64,000 nt of DNA, from contig NC_133663.1 in NCBI RefSeq assembly GCF_037893015.1, positions 144,055,771 through 144,119,770 of the forward strand, given 5' to 3'. Positions 21,900 through 34,114 of this stretch are shown one piece after another. Source of the stretch: Macrotis lagotis. Lineage: Eukaryota; Chordata; Mammalia; Peramelemorphia; Peramelidae. Both the position numbers and the translations under genes were made by a program. The first letter of the stretch is position 1. The number at the start of each line of letters is the position of its first letter. The notes under the pieces are model-generated. The model was not told where the DNA came from and did not search any database. It saw only the letters and a program-made list of their open reading frames with translations.

Positions 21900-23289
21900 T
21901 CCATCTAAAATGAGCATAAAAATCTATCTCAATAGACTTTCTATAGTTCATAGACATATTAGTAATTTAAAATAATATTTTTCATATATATACACAACAA
22001 AGGGAGAAAAGGAGAGGTTCTTAGAAGTGGCCAGTTTCATGGCAAAAAGACTCTTGTTTTGGCATCAGAATACCTGCATTTTAAGACTGAATTCTTTACT
22101 TTTTACTTATTAAATTAGGGGTAATCCTACTGTTTAGAAAACAAGTGAGATGTTTTAGAAATCCTATTGCAAAATGCAAATTTGTATAGGTGTCACTGAA
22201 TCTTGTTTGATTGCACAACTGGAAAACACATATGTATACATATATAAGGATTTATACATATATAGGAATTTCTATATAGATATTTATATTTGCTCATTTT
22301 TCAGTATGTATTATAATCTAGTAAAGAATATATAGTTATATGTGAATTTGCACATTTATTTTTTAGATGTAAGCTACAGCTATGGTATTTGAAGTAGGTT
22401 TTGAGAAAGCTTGGAATTTAGTCTGATGAAAAGACAGATTAAGGGGAAAAAAGCTACCTGTCTTCCTATACTTGATATAGAATTAATGGAGGTATAAGTG
22501 ATATTGCTCTCTGATCATACTAAAGTTCACCTCTGCAAAAAGACAATGCACTTATAAAGCTTTTCCATAGAGGCCAAAGCTACTCAGAATTATTGTCAAG
22601 GAGGCAAGTCTATGTTTTCTGCAAAAATATAAAATAAAACAAAATAAATTGTTTGTAATTTGTGCTAACTAAGAATGTAATAGTTCCAGGAGTAGGATCC
22701 TTCACTGTATATCTTCAAGCAAATACTGAATGAAAACCTTTAGAAAGCTATAAAGGGTATCTTGATCAATTTATGTCCTAAGTGAGATAACTCTTGGTTT
22801 CCCTTAACTTCAAGATTCTGTCATGTGATTGATTCTTTCCTGAGGCCTAATTATCCTTTATCTTCATTTAAGTTTCATGAGCTCCTCCCATTGGTTGGTT
22901 CCTCTAAGAACTTCCACTTTAAGGAATGCATTAGGTCAGGATTTCTTCTTTTTCTCCCAAGTCCATTCTGATTCTACACACTTGGTCATATCTAGTGACA
23001 TTCTTTATTAATATAATATTTCCTTAAATTACATGTTAAAACAATTTTTGAATAATTTTAATGCTTTGAGTTCTAAATTCAATCATCCTTCTTTGCTTTC
23101 ATTCCTCAATTCTTTCCCTGATACAATAAGCTATCTGATACAGTTTATATATGTGAATTATGTAAAACAATTCCATGTTTGTCATTTTGTATGTCTAACA
23201 TGCTAGTCAGAGAATAGAGATTTCTTTCAAGGACTAGGAAGATCACACTCAAGAGAAGAATGAGAATCAGTAATGTTGCCAACCATCGA
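21900..23289. other. No recognisable feature
   Basis: Nothing identified apart from AT-rich TATATA/CATATA-type low complexity around 22230-22290. Confidence 0.4.
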
Positions 23290-23614
23290 GAAACCTATTT
23301 TTTTTTCATTTAAAATGCTATATATTTCCCAATTGCATGTGAAATCAATTGTTAAGTATTTTTTTTTAATTTTGAGCTCCAATTTCTCTCCTGTCTTCTT
23401 GCCCCTTACCCCTCAATGAGAAAGCCAGCAATTTGATACATGTTTAAAAAATTCATTAACACAAACATATTTCTATATTATTCATGTTGTGAAAAAACAT
23501 TCAAAGAAAGGACAAAAGGAAGGATGAAAGGGAGAAAAAAGACTAAAAAGATGAAAGGAAGGAAGGAAGGAAGGAAGGAAGGAAGGAAGGAAGGAAGGAA
23601 GGAAGGAAGGAAAA

Positions 23615-23686
<72 letters not shown>

Positions 23687-24210
23687 AAAAGAAAAGAGGC
23701 TAAAGAAAGAAAGAGGGGATAAGAGGATGAAAGAAAGGACAGAAGGAAGAAAGAAATAAAGAATTAAAGAAACCAAAGAAGAAGCCAAAGAAGAAAATAA
23801 ATTTTAAAATGATGCTTTGATCTACATTCAGAATCCATCACATCTTTCTCTGGAGTTGAATGCATTTTTCATAATCAGTTTTTCAGATTTAATTTGATTC
23901 ATTGTATTTCTGAGAATAGTGAAGTCATTCCAATTAATTTTCAAATAATATTGTTATTAATGGGTATTATGCACAACTGCTTCTGTGTTGACTTTTCATT
24001 GTCTCAGTTAATGTGTTTCAGATTTCTCTGAAACTATCCTGATCATTATTTCTTATAGTACAATAATATTCCCTCATGTTCACTTTGCACAATTATTGAG
24101 TCATTGCCCAATTGATATGAAAAGCACTGAATTTCTCAATTCATATAGACAGAGGACCACTTGAAATATGGTACAAATCAAGATATTTTTGAATTTTCAT
24201 CTCCAAATGG
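23290..24210 (-). mobile_element. L1 3' end, reverse strand, split by purine microsatellite
   Basis: Minus-strand 3' UTR (cccaattgcatgtgaaatca at about 23329; pyrimidine block to 23400), then ORF2 C-terminal sequence at about 23810-24200 (gattcattgtatttctgaga, tatagtacaataatattcc). The purine tract at 23551-23695 lies in the A-rich zone of the 3' UTR. Confidence 0.78.
23551..23695 (+). repeat. (GGAA)n(AAAG)n polypurine microsatellite
   Basis: About 13 GGAA units (to about 23609) pass into about 20 AAAG units (to about 23690), a 140-bp all-purine strand. The long Lys/Glu/Arg and Phe/Leu/Ser frames here (23440-23703 plus, 23543-23788 minus) are low-complexity artefacts. Confidence 0.97.
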
Positions 24211-24724
24211 ATTCCCAACATTTGAATCTAAGATCATTTCTCTTAATGATCTTATTCATCAGGAAATAATTGTACTCTTTACTATTCTGTGACTAATTTC
24301 TAGCAATTGTCTTAACACAGAAAATAGGATTTTCAATATGTCCACAATTTCAAAGTTTCCGAATTCATTAAAAAAGTTATGTAAAGGAAATATTGGTAGA
24401 GTATGCAAATTCCTTTTTCTAAACCAAAATTTATCTTAGAATATACCTGTCCTTGTTGACATTAGTTTTTGTTTGTTTTGTTTTTGTTTTTGGAATTGGT
24501 GAAGACTTAATATGATTTCCTTGGAAACATTAATGCTTATTTGTAAGAAATATCATGGATATTAAGACAAAGGAAGGTGTTTATTTACAGACTAATTATA
24601 GTCATGGTGTTAATAATATAATAGATATAATTTTTTCAATGTTTTGACCCAATGTTTATTATTTTTACAATGCTTTTACTTTAGAAACTGTAATTAATTT
24701 ATTTTCCCCTTATTAACTCAGATT
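24211..24724. other. No recognisable feature
   Basis: No gene or repeat family recognised; only a short (TTTTG)n-like run at about 24464-24494. Confidence 0.4.
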
Positions 24725-25275
24725 TTTAATTGAATTTTTATTGCTGTTTTACTTTTCCAAATACATATTATGAAAGTTTTTTTTTAACATTCATCTATAT
24801 GCCAATACGTATTTCTAACTTACAAAATTTCCTTCCACCTGCCCTTTCCACCTCCCTCCCCTCAGTGGCAATCAGTCAGGTTAACATTGTACTGACATAT
24901 TTATGTTCAACATGTTTACAGGTTAGCCATTTTTTGGTATGACTAACTAGGATCAAAGTAAAGAAATGCATAAGACACTTTTAAAAAAAAAGTAAATGTA
25001 TTGTGGGGGCTAGGTGGCACAGTGGATAGAGCACTGGCCCTGGAGTCAGGAGTACCTGAGTTCTAATCCAACCTCAAACATTTAATAATTACCTAGCTAT
25101 TTGGCCTTGGGCAAGCCACTTAAATCCATTGCCTTGCAAAAACCTAAAAAAAAAGTAAATGTATTAATCCTCAGATTCTGTAAGATATTTTTGTTAATCA
25201 TCTCACAATGTTGCTGTTATTGTGTACATTATTCTCTTGGTTCTGCTCCCTTTGCTCAGGGCATTAACTCAAAAT
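24725..25275 (-). mobile_element. L1 3' end, reverse strand (lineage B), with nested SINE
   Basis: The minus-strand lineage-B 3' UTR (ccctcccctcagtggcaatc at about 24852) continues, after a SINE, into the ORF2 C-terminal end (ttgttaatcatctcacaatgttgctg region, 25191-25260). Same piece as 60025-60240 but longer. Confidence 0.85.
25003..25145 (+). mobile_element. SINE inside reverse-strand L1
   Basis: Plus-strand copy flanked by an exact duplication: nine A followed by gtaaatgtatt, at 24983-25002 and 25146-25165. Part of the A run may be SINE tail, so at least 12 bp (agtaaatgtatt) is safe. Confidence 0.95.
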
Positions 25276-26175
25276 TTAAATAAAATGAATAGATTCTCTA
25301 TTTAAACCTCCACCAGTTACAGTGTAGTCTCTATCCTGTTGTGGAAGAATATAGATATCCTTCTTGTTAAATATTTCACTACAAGAATAAATAAATCTAT
25401 CCCTTAGAAAGAATAGGTATCAGTTTCAAAGAAAGCTAATTCTATATAGGAATAACCACAATGATTATTTTTAGAAAGTAATATTCTGCATATATTACTG
25501 GACAGTAAAATCATTCTAGCTATCTTTGCTATTTTAACCAATTCTGATAGAACAGTTCATCCAGTTAATATTAACTAGAACTGTGGCAGTGATTTCTGAA
25601 GGACTCTCATAAGCATGATAGAACTAAACAATTGGTCCTATTGTTGATGTACTTCCCTGAATTTAATGAATTCTAAATTTCACTACAATCCATTTTTTCT
25701 AATTAAAAAAATATGGTATTAATGAATCTCATACTTGGAAATATTGTCAAATTTCAATTCACTCAACCTGTACTTATGCAAATATGACTTCTACCAAATT
25801 TCTGATAGAGCTTTATCCACTTCCTGCAGGGAGATCTTTAAAGATGAATGAACATACCACTCCTCAAGTCCAACAAATAACTAGAAATGTTTCCACATAA
25901 GGAATGTGGGAAGATAAGAAAATACTAGTTGTTTTTGGTATCTAGAGTTAATTTTTCTTATAAAAAAATCAAAGTACTAGTAAGTATAAGAAATTTGAAC
26001 AGTGATTAGAACTCTTTCTTTAAATTTAAAACCTCTTTTCACTATACAGCATTGTCTTATTTTGCCCTATTTTGTAGATATGGATTCTGAAATTGAGCTG
26101 AAGTGGCCAGGATAATAGACTATCTTGAATCATAATGAAAAATCTCAAGTTGTTCAGTGTAATATAGAGGAACAA
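25276..26175. other. No recognisable feature
   Basis: I see no gene or repeat family here. Confidence 0.4.
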
Positions 26176-26506
26176 CAACAGCAGCTACTACTATTATTAC
26201 TGCTACTGCTGTTACTATTGTTGCTGCTGCTACCAGTACTACTACTATTACTTCTACTATTACCAGTAGTACTTGTATTACTACTACTCCAATATCTATT
26301 ACTAATACTATCATTCCCCTTAATACTACTACTATTACTTCTACTATTTGTACTACTACAACTACTACTTCTACAAGGACTACAAATAACTTTTACTATT
26401 ACTACTACTAATACTCTTCCTTCTACTATTTCTACTACTACTACTACAAATATCTATTACTACTATGACTACTACTACTACTACTACTACTACTATTTCA
26501 GCTTCC
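26176..26506 (+). repeat. Imperfect (ACT/TAC)n trinucleotide tract, about 330 bp
   Basis: A long trinucleotide tract with interspersed ATT, GCT, AGT and TCT units. In one frame it reads as a long leucine run, on the other strand as Val/Ile. The periodicity, not coding, explains the open frames at 26125-26523 and 26120-26314. Confidence 0.95.
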
Positions 26507-26599
26507 TAATATATCTTTCCTAAAGTTTCCACTTGTTTGTCATGTTATAGAAAATTCTTGTCCAATACATGGAATACAGTGATCTGAGCTACTTTATAA

Positions 26600-27700
26600 C
26601 AGTGAGATTTAATTCAATTTAATTCATCAATCATATTTAAGTATCTACTATGTATGTACCAGGTGCTGTGATAAACATTGAGGATACAACAAACAAAAAA
26701 GATAAGCAGTCCCTACCCTGAAAGGGGCTTATAATGGAAGAAGACAACACATTAAAAAAGCAGCTAAACATGAGATAAGGTAAGAAGGAGTAATCAGGAG
26801 CATGTTGTTCCAAAGTTTATAAATCAACAAGACTTGCTGGAAAGTCCTAAATATTCTGAATCCACTATAAAAATCTTTGGGAGGAGTTTATTACTCCATA
26901 TTCTTCCCCTCAAAGCAGGAGTGAGAGACAACTGAGGAAGATGAGAAGCTGTTAAGGTATTAGAAACTTAGCCAATGTGCATGGTGATGAGCTTTCAGGT
27001 AATCAGTTTATCCTGAGTGAGGCATAATGTTAAATGGAGTTGAAACAAAGATGTGCTGGCAGAAAATAGAAAGTTACCAAAGAATAGGTGGTGATCTTTA
27101 CCTCATGATGAGGGACAAACAAGACTTTTAAGAAAATAAATTATTCAAGAAGACAAACATCTATGGTATGTAGGAGAGGACAAGATTCAGGTATACTTTT
27201 CCTAGCAGATGGGGAGTCTAGATAGCTATATATTATATATTATGTGTAGATGTTAAACCTCATAAAGAAATGAAGTAACTTGAGGCTCATGTTTTCTCTA
27301 CAAGACATTAACAAACCCGTTGGCCCATGAGGCTAAATATTTTAAAGGCAATAGTTAATCAGTAAATATTAATTAAATACTATGTGCCAGGCACTGTAAT
27401 AAGTCCTGGGAATCTGAGAAAAGGTAACAGATGGGATTTATAATTTAAGGGGAGAAAAATCTATTAGATTTATACCAATATATATGTACACACACATATA
27501 TAGATATAGATATAGATATATATCTTTAATTGTAAACAGAGGTAAATACTAGAATTGAGAGGAATCAAAAAAACTTGTAGATGATGTGTTTTAGCTGAAT
27601 TTTGAAGGAAACCTGTGAAGTCATAAAGAAAAGAGGAGAGAAAACATTCTTGGCAGGAGGGACAGGTAGTGAAAATGCCCAGGTTCTAGGATTTGACTAT
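26600..27700 (-). mobile_element. L2 LINE 3' region, reverse strand (at least two pieces)
   Basis: Reverse-complement L2 tail motifs: ctactatgtatgtaccaggtg and aacattgaggatacaacaaac (about 26645-26695); a second tail start at 27355-27430 (actatgtgccaggcactgta); and the upstream L2 segment at about 27590-27690 (agctgaattttgaaggaaac, ggcaggaggg). The two tail starts indicate two copies or a duplication. Old and diverged. Confidence 0.7.
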
Positions 27701-27837
27701 CTTGTTCAAGGAATAACAATATGGAAACATCTTCCAAGGAGCATAGTTACATTTTTTCATACTTCCACTCACCAATGCAAAAAGTTATACTTCCTTCTAT
27801 TTGTCTATACCTGAAAGCAAATTTAGTGTTTCACTTA

Positions 27838-27893
27838 ACTAGAAGTCTGTATATTAAGCTAGAAGTCTGTATACTTAGCTAGAAAGCTAGTCT
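27838..27893 (+). repeat. Short tandem repeat (2-3 units of about 21 bp)
   Basis: The unit ctagaagtctgtatattaag is repeated with small changes: ctagaagtctgtatactt, then ctagaaagctag. A local slippage duplication. Confidence 0.8.
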
Positions 27894-27949
27894 ATTTCTG
27901 TTTTTGTCTGTACCTTTTTATTTTCCTGAATTTTAATAAATCAAATAAC

Positions 27950-28795
27950 TTCTAGAAAGACAAACCTAGAAACTGTATGAACACAATTATAAAATACTTC
28001 TCACCCAAGTCAGATCTAAATAGTTAGGCAAAAATGTCAAATGCTCATAGTTAAGTCAATCTAATATAATAAAAATGACAATTTTACCCAAATTAAATTA
28101 CTTATTCAGTGCCATACCAATTAAACTTCCAAATAGGCACTTTACCGAGCTAGAAAAAAATAGTAACCAAATTCATCTGGAGCAACAAAAAGGCAGGAAT
28201 AAAGAGGGAATGGAGGAGAAAAAAATTAAAGGAAGTTGGCCTAGCTTTTCAGATCCAAAACTATACTACAAAGCAGTGGTCATCAAAACTGCCTGGTACT
28301 GGTTAAGAAATGGATCTGGTACTGGTTGGAGTGGTTAGAGATCAGTGGATGAGGATAGGTTCAAGAGAAACTGCAGCAAATGACTACAGCACTCAACTAT
28401 CTGACAAACCCAGTATCAGCTTCTGGGATAAAAGCTGTCAATTTGACAAAAAAATGTTAGGAAAACTGGAAAACGGTATGGTAAAAATTAGGCATAGATA
28501 CACATTTCTCACCTATACCAAAATAAGGTCAAAATAGGTACAAGATCTAGACATAAAGAGTGATAACATAGATAAATTAATAGACCAAGAAATAGTCATC
28601 TATTTGATCTATGAAAAAGGGATAAATTTATGACCAAATAAGAAATAGAGCACATTATAAACTGCAAAATGAATGATTTTGACTATATTAAATTTAAAAT
28701 GTTTTGCACTAATAAAATCAATGCTGCCAAAATTAAAAAGAAAATGGGAAACTGGACTACAATCTTCACAACCAGAAGTTCTGATAAAAGTCTCA

Positions 28796-28876
<81 letters not shown>

Positions 28877-29720
28877 CCTCAAATTTATAAGGTTACAAGT
28901 CATTCCTCAATTAATAAATTGTTAAAGGATATGAACAGTTTTTTATTGAATAAATTAAAACTATATATAATCATATGAAAAATTCTTCAAATCATGATTG
29001 ATTAGAGAAATTCCAATTAAAACAAGAATGAGTTATCATCTCATATCTATTAGATTACAGAAGATTAGAAAAAGGAAAGATGGTCAATGTTGGAGAGGTT
29101 GTTGGATGCATTGCTGGTGGACTTGTAAATGGATCCAACATTTCTGGAGAGCAACAGGGAACTATGCCCAAAAAGCAATGAAGCTGTTCATACTTTTTGA
29201 CCCAGTAATTCCAATTCTAGGTTTATATCCAGAAGAAATGAAAAAAAATGGGGAAAGTCCCACATGTCCCAAAATATTTATAGCAGCTCTTTTTGTAGTG
29301 GCAAAGAACTGGAAATTGAGGGGAGGCCTATCAATTGTACACATCAACAGCATTGTGAGATGAACAGCTTTGATGGAAGGAGCTCTTCTCAGAAGTTCAG
29401 AGAGCAAGTACAACTGTATTAGACTGGCAATGGACTATATCATCCCCAACCAGAGGAAGAAAAAGAAAATTTAAAAAAAATCAGAATTTGATGAACACTT
29501 TATAAAAATTATCTCTTTCCTTCAATTCTAATTCCTCATCCTGAAAATTACTAATCTGTAAACATGCTTATCAAAATATGTATGTACAATGCTAACATGA
29601 TCGTTTGCAGCTGAGGGGAGGGGAAATGAGAAGGGAGGGTGGAAGGAAATTTTGTAACTTAAAAATATACATGTGTATGTGGATAAAAATAAATAAATTT
29701 TAAAAATAAAAAAACTACTA
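27950..29720 (+). mobile_element. L1 ORF2 C-terminal half and 3' UTR (lineage B)
   Basis: Starts at the Pro-Glu-Thr-Val-Tyr... zone downstream of the RT and runs through Lys-Phe-Ile-Trp (28168), the Asp-Leu-Leu/Phe zone, the (TA)n(GA)n expansion, Cys-Trp-Arg-Gly near 29085, and Leu-Gly-Leu-Tyr-Pro-Glu-Glu near 29215-29240. The C-terminus is incomplete: the Gly-Glu-Trp to Thr-Arg block is deleted at about 29335. A lineage-B 3' UTR (cagctgaggggaggggaa at about 29609) and A-rich end follow. Codons 28998-29363 are open. Confidence 0.9.
28802..28872 (+). repeat. (TA)n(GA)n microsatellite inside L1 ORF2
   Basis: About 21 TA units followed by about 13 GA units. The same ORF2 position in other copies reads aaaatatagagagaattc (57607) or aaaatacagagagaattg (52208), so the seed was the L1 sequence itself. 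Confidence 0.96.
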
Positions 29721-29878
29721 ACTTCTCAGAAAAAAAATCATCTAAAGTGGAATTTGGAAATAGGCTAGTTCCACTCACAAACTGTCATTAGTACAAAAAG
29801 AGCCAAAGTAAACATAAATGAAGTGATGATTTAATAAAGCAGGGAAAGAAAAAAGCATGGGGGAGGGGAGAGTGGAGC

Positions 29879-29887
29879 CAAGATGGC
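29879..29887 (+). promoter_or_regulatory. YY1-type site at the L1/HAL1 5' end
   Basis: An exact caagatggc about 20 bases from the element start. Primate L1 5' UTRs carry the same YY1 core at nearly the same distance, where it fixes the transcription start. The other 5' ends in this window have decayed forms of it (8922, about 41973, about 54129). Confidence 0.6.
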
Positions 29888-30598
29888 TGCAGGAGAAGAG
29901 CCTCTTAGGTGCTCTCTCCAAAATATTTCAAAAAACTCAAAATTATGACTCTAACAAATTATCGAGACAGAACCCACAGAAAGATCGAGTGAGGAAATTC
30001 TCCAGCCCAAGGTAACCTTGAAAATAGTGAGAAGACTGTTCCATGGGGTTGGAGGGGCAGCACCTCTCCTGAGGTAAGGAATTTCAGCCTCCCTTAATAG
30101 CCCTAGGGTCCCTGGGAGCACAGGCTCCCAGCTGCAGAAGCAGTTTCCAGATCTCAACCCTGGGAGCACCAAGCAAAACTTAGGAAATAAGAGGGAGACA
30201 AATGCCAGAGTGAACTTGTAGTCCAGGCCCTCAGCACAGCCCAGATCCCAGGAAACAAAGCAGGCCTATGGAGACACCCAGAAAAAGCCTCCCAGCAGCT
30301 ATGCCCTGAGAGCTTAGCCCACCAAAGGTAATGGAGTGGAAGGTGAATGCCGAGGTTTGTCCTCTGTCCCTGGAACAGGGCTCTGGGGCTTTGACCACAT
30401 TCAGATCCTGGTCAAAATCTAGGCCCCCATACTGCAGGGAGGCCCCACACCACAGCCCTGTGACAGAAGGGTAAGCTTGTGGTCCTTCAACAGACCAGGA
30501 AAGCAGTCAGAGCCTCACACAATGAGGTCCTTGTGAGGGTGTCACAATAACACTCAAAAGCTCAGAAAGCACCCCAAAACCAGACACAAGCTGGGGAA

Positions 30599-31683
30599 AT
30601 GAGTAAACAGAAAAAAAAAAGAAACCTGACCATAGACAATTACTTTGGTCCCATGGAAGACCAAACCACATAATCAGAAGATAAGAAAGTCCAAGATTCT
30701 GCATCTAAAGATTCCAAGAAATATAGAATTTATGCTCAGGCTAAGACAAAGCTCAAAAAGATTTAGAAAATCAAGTAAGGGAGATAGAAGAAAACTTGGG
30801 AAAAGAAATGAGAGATATGCAGGAAAAAAACATGAAAATGAAATAAGCAGCTTAGTCAAGGAGATCCCAAAAAATGCTGAAGAAAATAACATGTTAAAAA
30901 CCAGATTAGGCCAAATGGATAAAAGTTTAAAAAATTATTGAGGGGAAGAATGTTTTAAAAAGAATTGGCCAGGTAGAAAAGGAGAGAAAAAAAAAAACTC
31001 TCTGAGGAAAACAAACCCTTCATATGTAGAATAGAGCTAAAGGAAGCTGATGACTTTACAAGAACTTAAGACACAATAATTCAACACTAAAAGAATGAAA
31101 TATTAGAAGAAAATGTGAAATATCTCATTGAGAAATCAACTGATCTGGAAAAACTGATCCATAAAAGATATTTTTAAAATGAGTGGGCTACCTGAAAGTC
31201 ATACTCATGAAAAGAGCCTTCACCTCATTTTTAAAAATTTCTACAGGAAAATTGCCCTGATATCCTTAAAAGCTGAGGAAAAATTAGAAATTGAGAAAAT
31301 CCACTATTCTCCCCCAGAAAGAGATCCAAAAAAAAAAAAAACCCAGGAATATTACAGCCAAGTTCTAGAACTCCTGATCCGAAAAGAAAATATTACAAGC
31401 AGCCAGAAGGACACAGTTCAAATATCATGGAGCTGCAATCAGGATCACACAGGACTTAGCAGCAACTACGTTAAGGGCTTGTAGGGCTTAGAATAAAATA
31501 TTTTGGAAGGCAAAAGAGCTTGGAATGCAACCACGAATTAACTACCTAGCAAAACTGAGCATCCTCTTCCAGGGGAAAAGATAGACTTTCAAAAAAAACA
31601 GGAGAATTTCAAATATTCATGTTGAAACAACCAGAGCTGAACAGTAAGTTTGACCTTCAAGTACAGGACTCAGATGAAGCATA
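30599..31683 (+). pseudogene. Decayed ORF1 of second HAL1-like element
   Basis: The ATG at 30599 starts Met-Ser-Lys-Gln as in the first copy. Coiled-coil fragments are open at 30645-30941 (Lys/Glu-rich, Gly-Gln-Met-Asp-Lys-Ser near the end). The Leu-Pro-Glu-Ser-His box lies near 31185. The homologue of the Val-Arg-Ile-Thr-Gln-Asp-Leu box is at about 31435-31460. The C-terminus lies near 31683. Frameshifts and stops throughout. Confidence 0.8.
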
Positions 31684-32156
31684 GAGAGAGTGAATGAGAA
31701 GGGTAAATTATGAGGGACTTAATGATGAAAAACTGTATGTATTCCTGCATGGAAAGATGATACTGATAATACTCATATGTAATTTCTCATTTAATAGAGC
31801 AGGTAGAAGGAGCTTTTATAGATGAAGCACAGGAGAGAGCTGAATTTGAAGATATAATACAGTGTAAAAATGGAGTCAGCAGGTGAAAGGGAAATGTATA
31901 GGGAGTAAGTAGCATAGGCTAAGATATTTCATGTAGCTTTTGGAATGGTATGGAAGGGGGGAGGCAAAAGGAATTGAGGGAGCCTTAATTCTCTTCAGAA
32001 ATGTCTCAGAGAGGAAACACCATACACACTCAATAGGGTATAGACATCTAAAGGAAAAGGGAGAGAAGGGGGACAGGGGTAGGTGGGGATGTGGATGAGA
32101 GAAGAGAGGGTAGATCATAGCAGAGGATAGTCAAATATAACATATTTTCTTTTTGC

Positions 32157-32302
32157 CTTTTTTTGAAAGGTGCTGGGATTTGATGGTCTGTCCAGGACCA
32201 CAGCACCAGGTAGTTCCTGGGTCTCTGGGGATGGATGTGGGCTTGGGGTCTCTTAGTCCCAGGGCCAGTGCTCTGTCTGCTGCACCATTTGGCTGCCCCA
32301 CA
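32157..32302 (-). mobile_element. Ancestral SINE relic, shared position with 11420-11575
   Basis: Diverged reverse SINE between ataacatattttc and caacacatttttgaagaagg. The first HAL1-like copy has the same insert and flanks. The L1 at 61.3 kb has the flanks joined without the insert (aaaacacaaaacaactttga). Confidence 0.75.
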
Positions 32303-32569
32303 ACACATTTTTGAAGAAGGACAGACTGAATGGACAGAGAAAACATAATAGATGGTAGTGGAGAGGAATGGATGGAGGGAATTACAATCAGCAACAGTAG
32401 TTGTGGAAAAATATGGAGGTAATTTCTATGATGGACTTAGGATAAAAAAAGTGATCCACCTGAGACAGAGTTGATGATATCAGAACACAGACTGAAACAC
32501 TTTTTTTCTCTTTCTTTTACTTTATTTCTCATGAGGTTTTATATTTTTGTGGGGGGTGGCATTTTATAT

Positions 32570-32723
32570 TTCCTTTTTTTTTGGTTTTTGCAAAGAAATG
32601 AGGTTAAGCATCTTGCCCAAGGTCACACAGCTAGATAATTATTAAGTGTCTGAGGCCAGATGTGAACTCATATACTTCTGACTCCAAGGTCAGTGCTCTA
32701 TCCACTGGGCAACCTAGCTGTCT
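32570..32723 (-). mobile_element. SINE, reverse strand, private to second HAL1-like copy
   Basis: Typical reverse copy (gcccaaggtcacacagctag at about 32617). Flanks share tatattt. The first HAL1-like copy lacks an insert at this exact point, so it came later. Confidence 0.9.
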
Positions 32724-32769
32724 ATATTTACTCTTAAACAAGAATATTTTAGTAAATTAAAGAAAAAAG

Positions 32770-33889
32770 AAAGTTAAAAAAGAAAGTACAATGATTTTTC
32801 TTTGTTTCTTTGTTATTTTGAACAAAAATTGGGGATTGATCTCTAACTACATTTTTTCCACATAACATGCTTGACCAAATCAAAAAATATTTGTTAACAT
32901 CAGATATCAGACACTGTGCTTGACCAGAAGAAATATTAAAAGAATTTGAAATCCTGAAGGAAAATGATGAACCATGTAAATTTCATGCACTATGAAATTT
33001 AAGTTGTGGAGATTCTGAAGATAGAGTATGAATTCTAAAAAGTACCTGTTTAGATGTAACTTTATTTTCTAAAATTCATCATGGTTAATAAAATAGGGTT
33101 TGTTTTTCTTATTTATTATTGTAAAGAGATAAATACAAATTGGATCTTCTGGTTGAAGAATTCTTATGGTGATTTCTATAAGATACTTAATAAGTATCAC
33201 TAAAGTTCCTGAAAAGAAAGGTCAAACATTCTTCTTAGACTAGGTGACACATATAAAAATAACATGGTGAAACCACTGTTCATTGATAGAAAGAAAATGT
33301 TGCTAAGAGATAGGTGTCAATGATAAGTGTTTCAGAAAGGATTGTTTGCCTGGATGCTGAGATTGATGTTCAAAGTAAGAAAGGAAATACCCAATGCACA
33401 ACACTGGGTCATATAACAATTTCTCTTTGACAGACTACAAATCATGAATCATCTAATAGTTACAGTAAAGACCAAAATGAGATTTAATTTGAAAAAAAAT
33501 TATATGTAGAACTTAGATCCACCAAATGAAATGGAGAAATAAAGAATGGAAACTAACTGGTTTGGCAATAATTTATGTGAAAACCTAGAAGTTTTATTTT
33601 ACTCTGGTGACCAAATTTACACTTTAATTTACAAAATAAATCACCATTATTTGCATAATGTTGGATTTTTTAAAAGTAGTATTCATTTCACACAGAGAAA
33701 GGCAGGTAATAATTTAATTGAACTCTAAACTACTCAGTATTGGGGCTAATATATTTGATCTGAGGCACAATTTTAAAGTATTGTAAAAAGTTAGGTCATG
33801 ACCAGAATACAGCAAGTAAAAAGATGAAAATGAAAGAAATGCTGCATGAGAAATGAATAAGGAAAGTAAGAGATGGCAAGCTTAAAGGG
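32770..33889. other. No recognisable feature
   Basis: Nothing identified. Around 32885-32940 is a faint L2-tail-like phrase (cagacactgtgcttgaccag), too weak to call. Confidence 0.4.
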
Positions 33890-34045
33890 GAAATGAGATC
33901 AAGGACCACCACTATCCTTATACAAATCACTTAAATTTCCTGGGTCCTCATCAATAAAATGAAAGATGTAATTGATGTTCTCTTTCATTCCCTTCTACCT
34001 CTCAAACTTTGATATTTTGTGATTCTATGATTCTACAATATAAAT
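33890..34045 (+). mobile_element. MIR/THER1-like CORE-SINE relic
   Basis: The order of phrases matches the 3' half of mammalian MIR-type SINEs: atcacttaaatttcctgggt, then cctcatcaataaaatgaaag, then ttgatattttgtgattctat. Diverged. Confidence 0.7.
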
Positions 34046-34114
34046 TTTCAGATAGTTGAATGTCTGTCATTTGACATAGCAGAGGTACAAACTAAGAGCA
34101 ACAGTTCAATTGGA

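Larger units (their letters stand above)
29859..32757 (+). mobile_element. Second HAL1-like element, with two SINE inserts
   Basis: A 5' end beginning gggggaggggagagtggagcc is followed by a GC-richer 5' UTR, ORF1 from 30599, and the same noncoding 3' region as the 8911 copy. It ends at cttaaacaagaatattttag, where the first copy continues into an L1 tail. No ORF2. A possible 11-bp duplication aaagaaaaaag (29845-29855 and 32759-32769) is low-complexity and only suggestive. Confidence 0.83.

Noticed and set aside
23440-23703. 87-codon Lys/Glu/Arg-rich frame resembling a charged coiled coil
   Set aside because: Translation of the GGAA/AAAG microsatellite; the reverse strand gives the mirror Phe/Leu/Ser frame.
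26125-26523. 132-codon frame dominated by leucine, resembling a hydrophobic protein
   Set aside because: Produced by the ACT/TAC trinucleotide tract; the opposite strand gives an equally long Val/Ile frame.
28669-28978. Two overlapping frames with Tyr-Ile and Arg-Glu runs
   Set aside because: Both pass through the (TA)n(GA)n tract inside L1 ORF2; only the flanking L1 codons are meaningful.
29845-32769. Target-site duplication aaagaaaaaag for the second HAL1-like copy
   Set aside because: Kept only as suggestive: the motif is A-rich and could match by chance at any A-rich tail.
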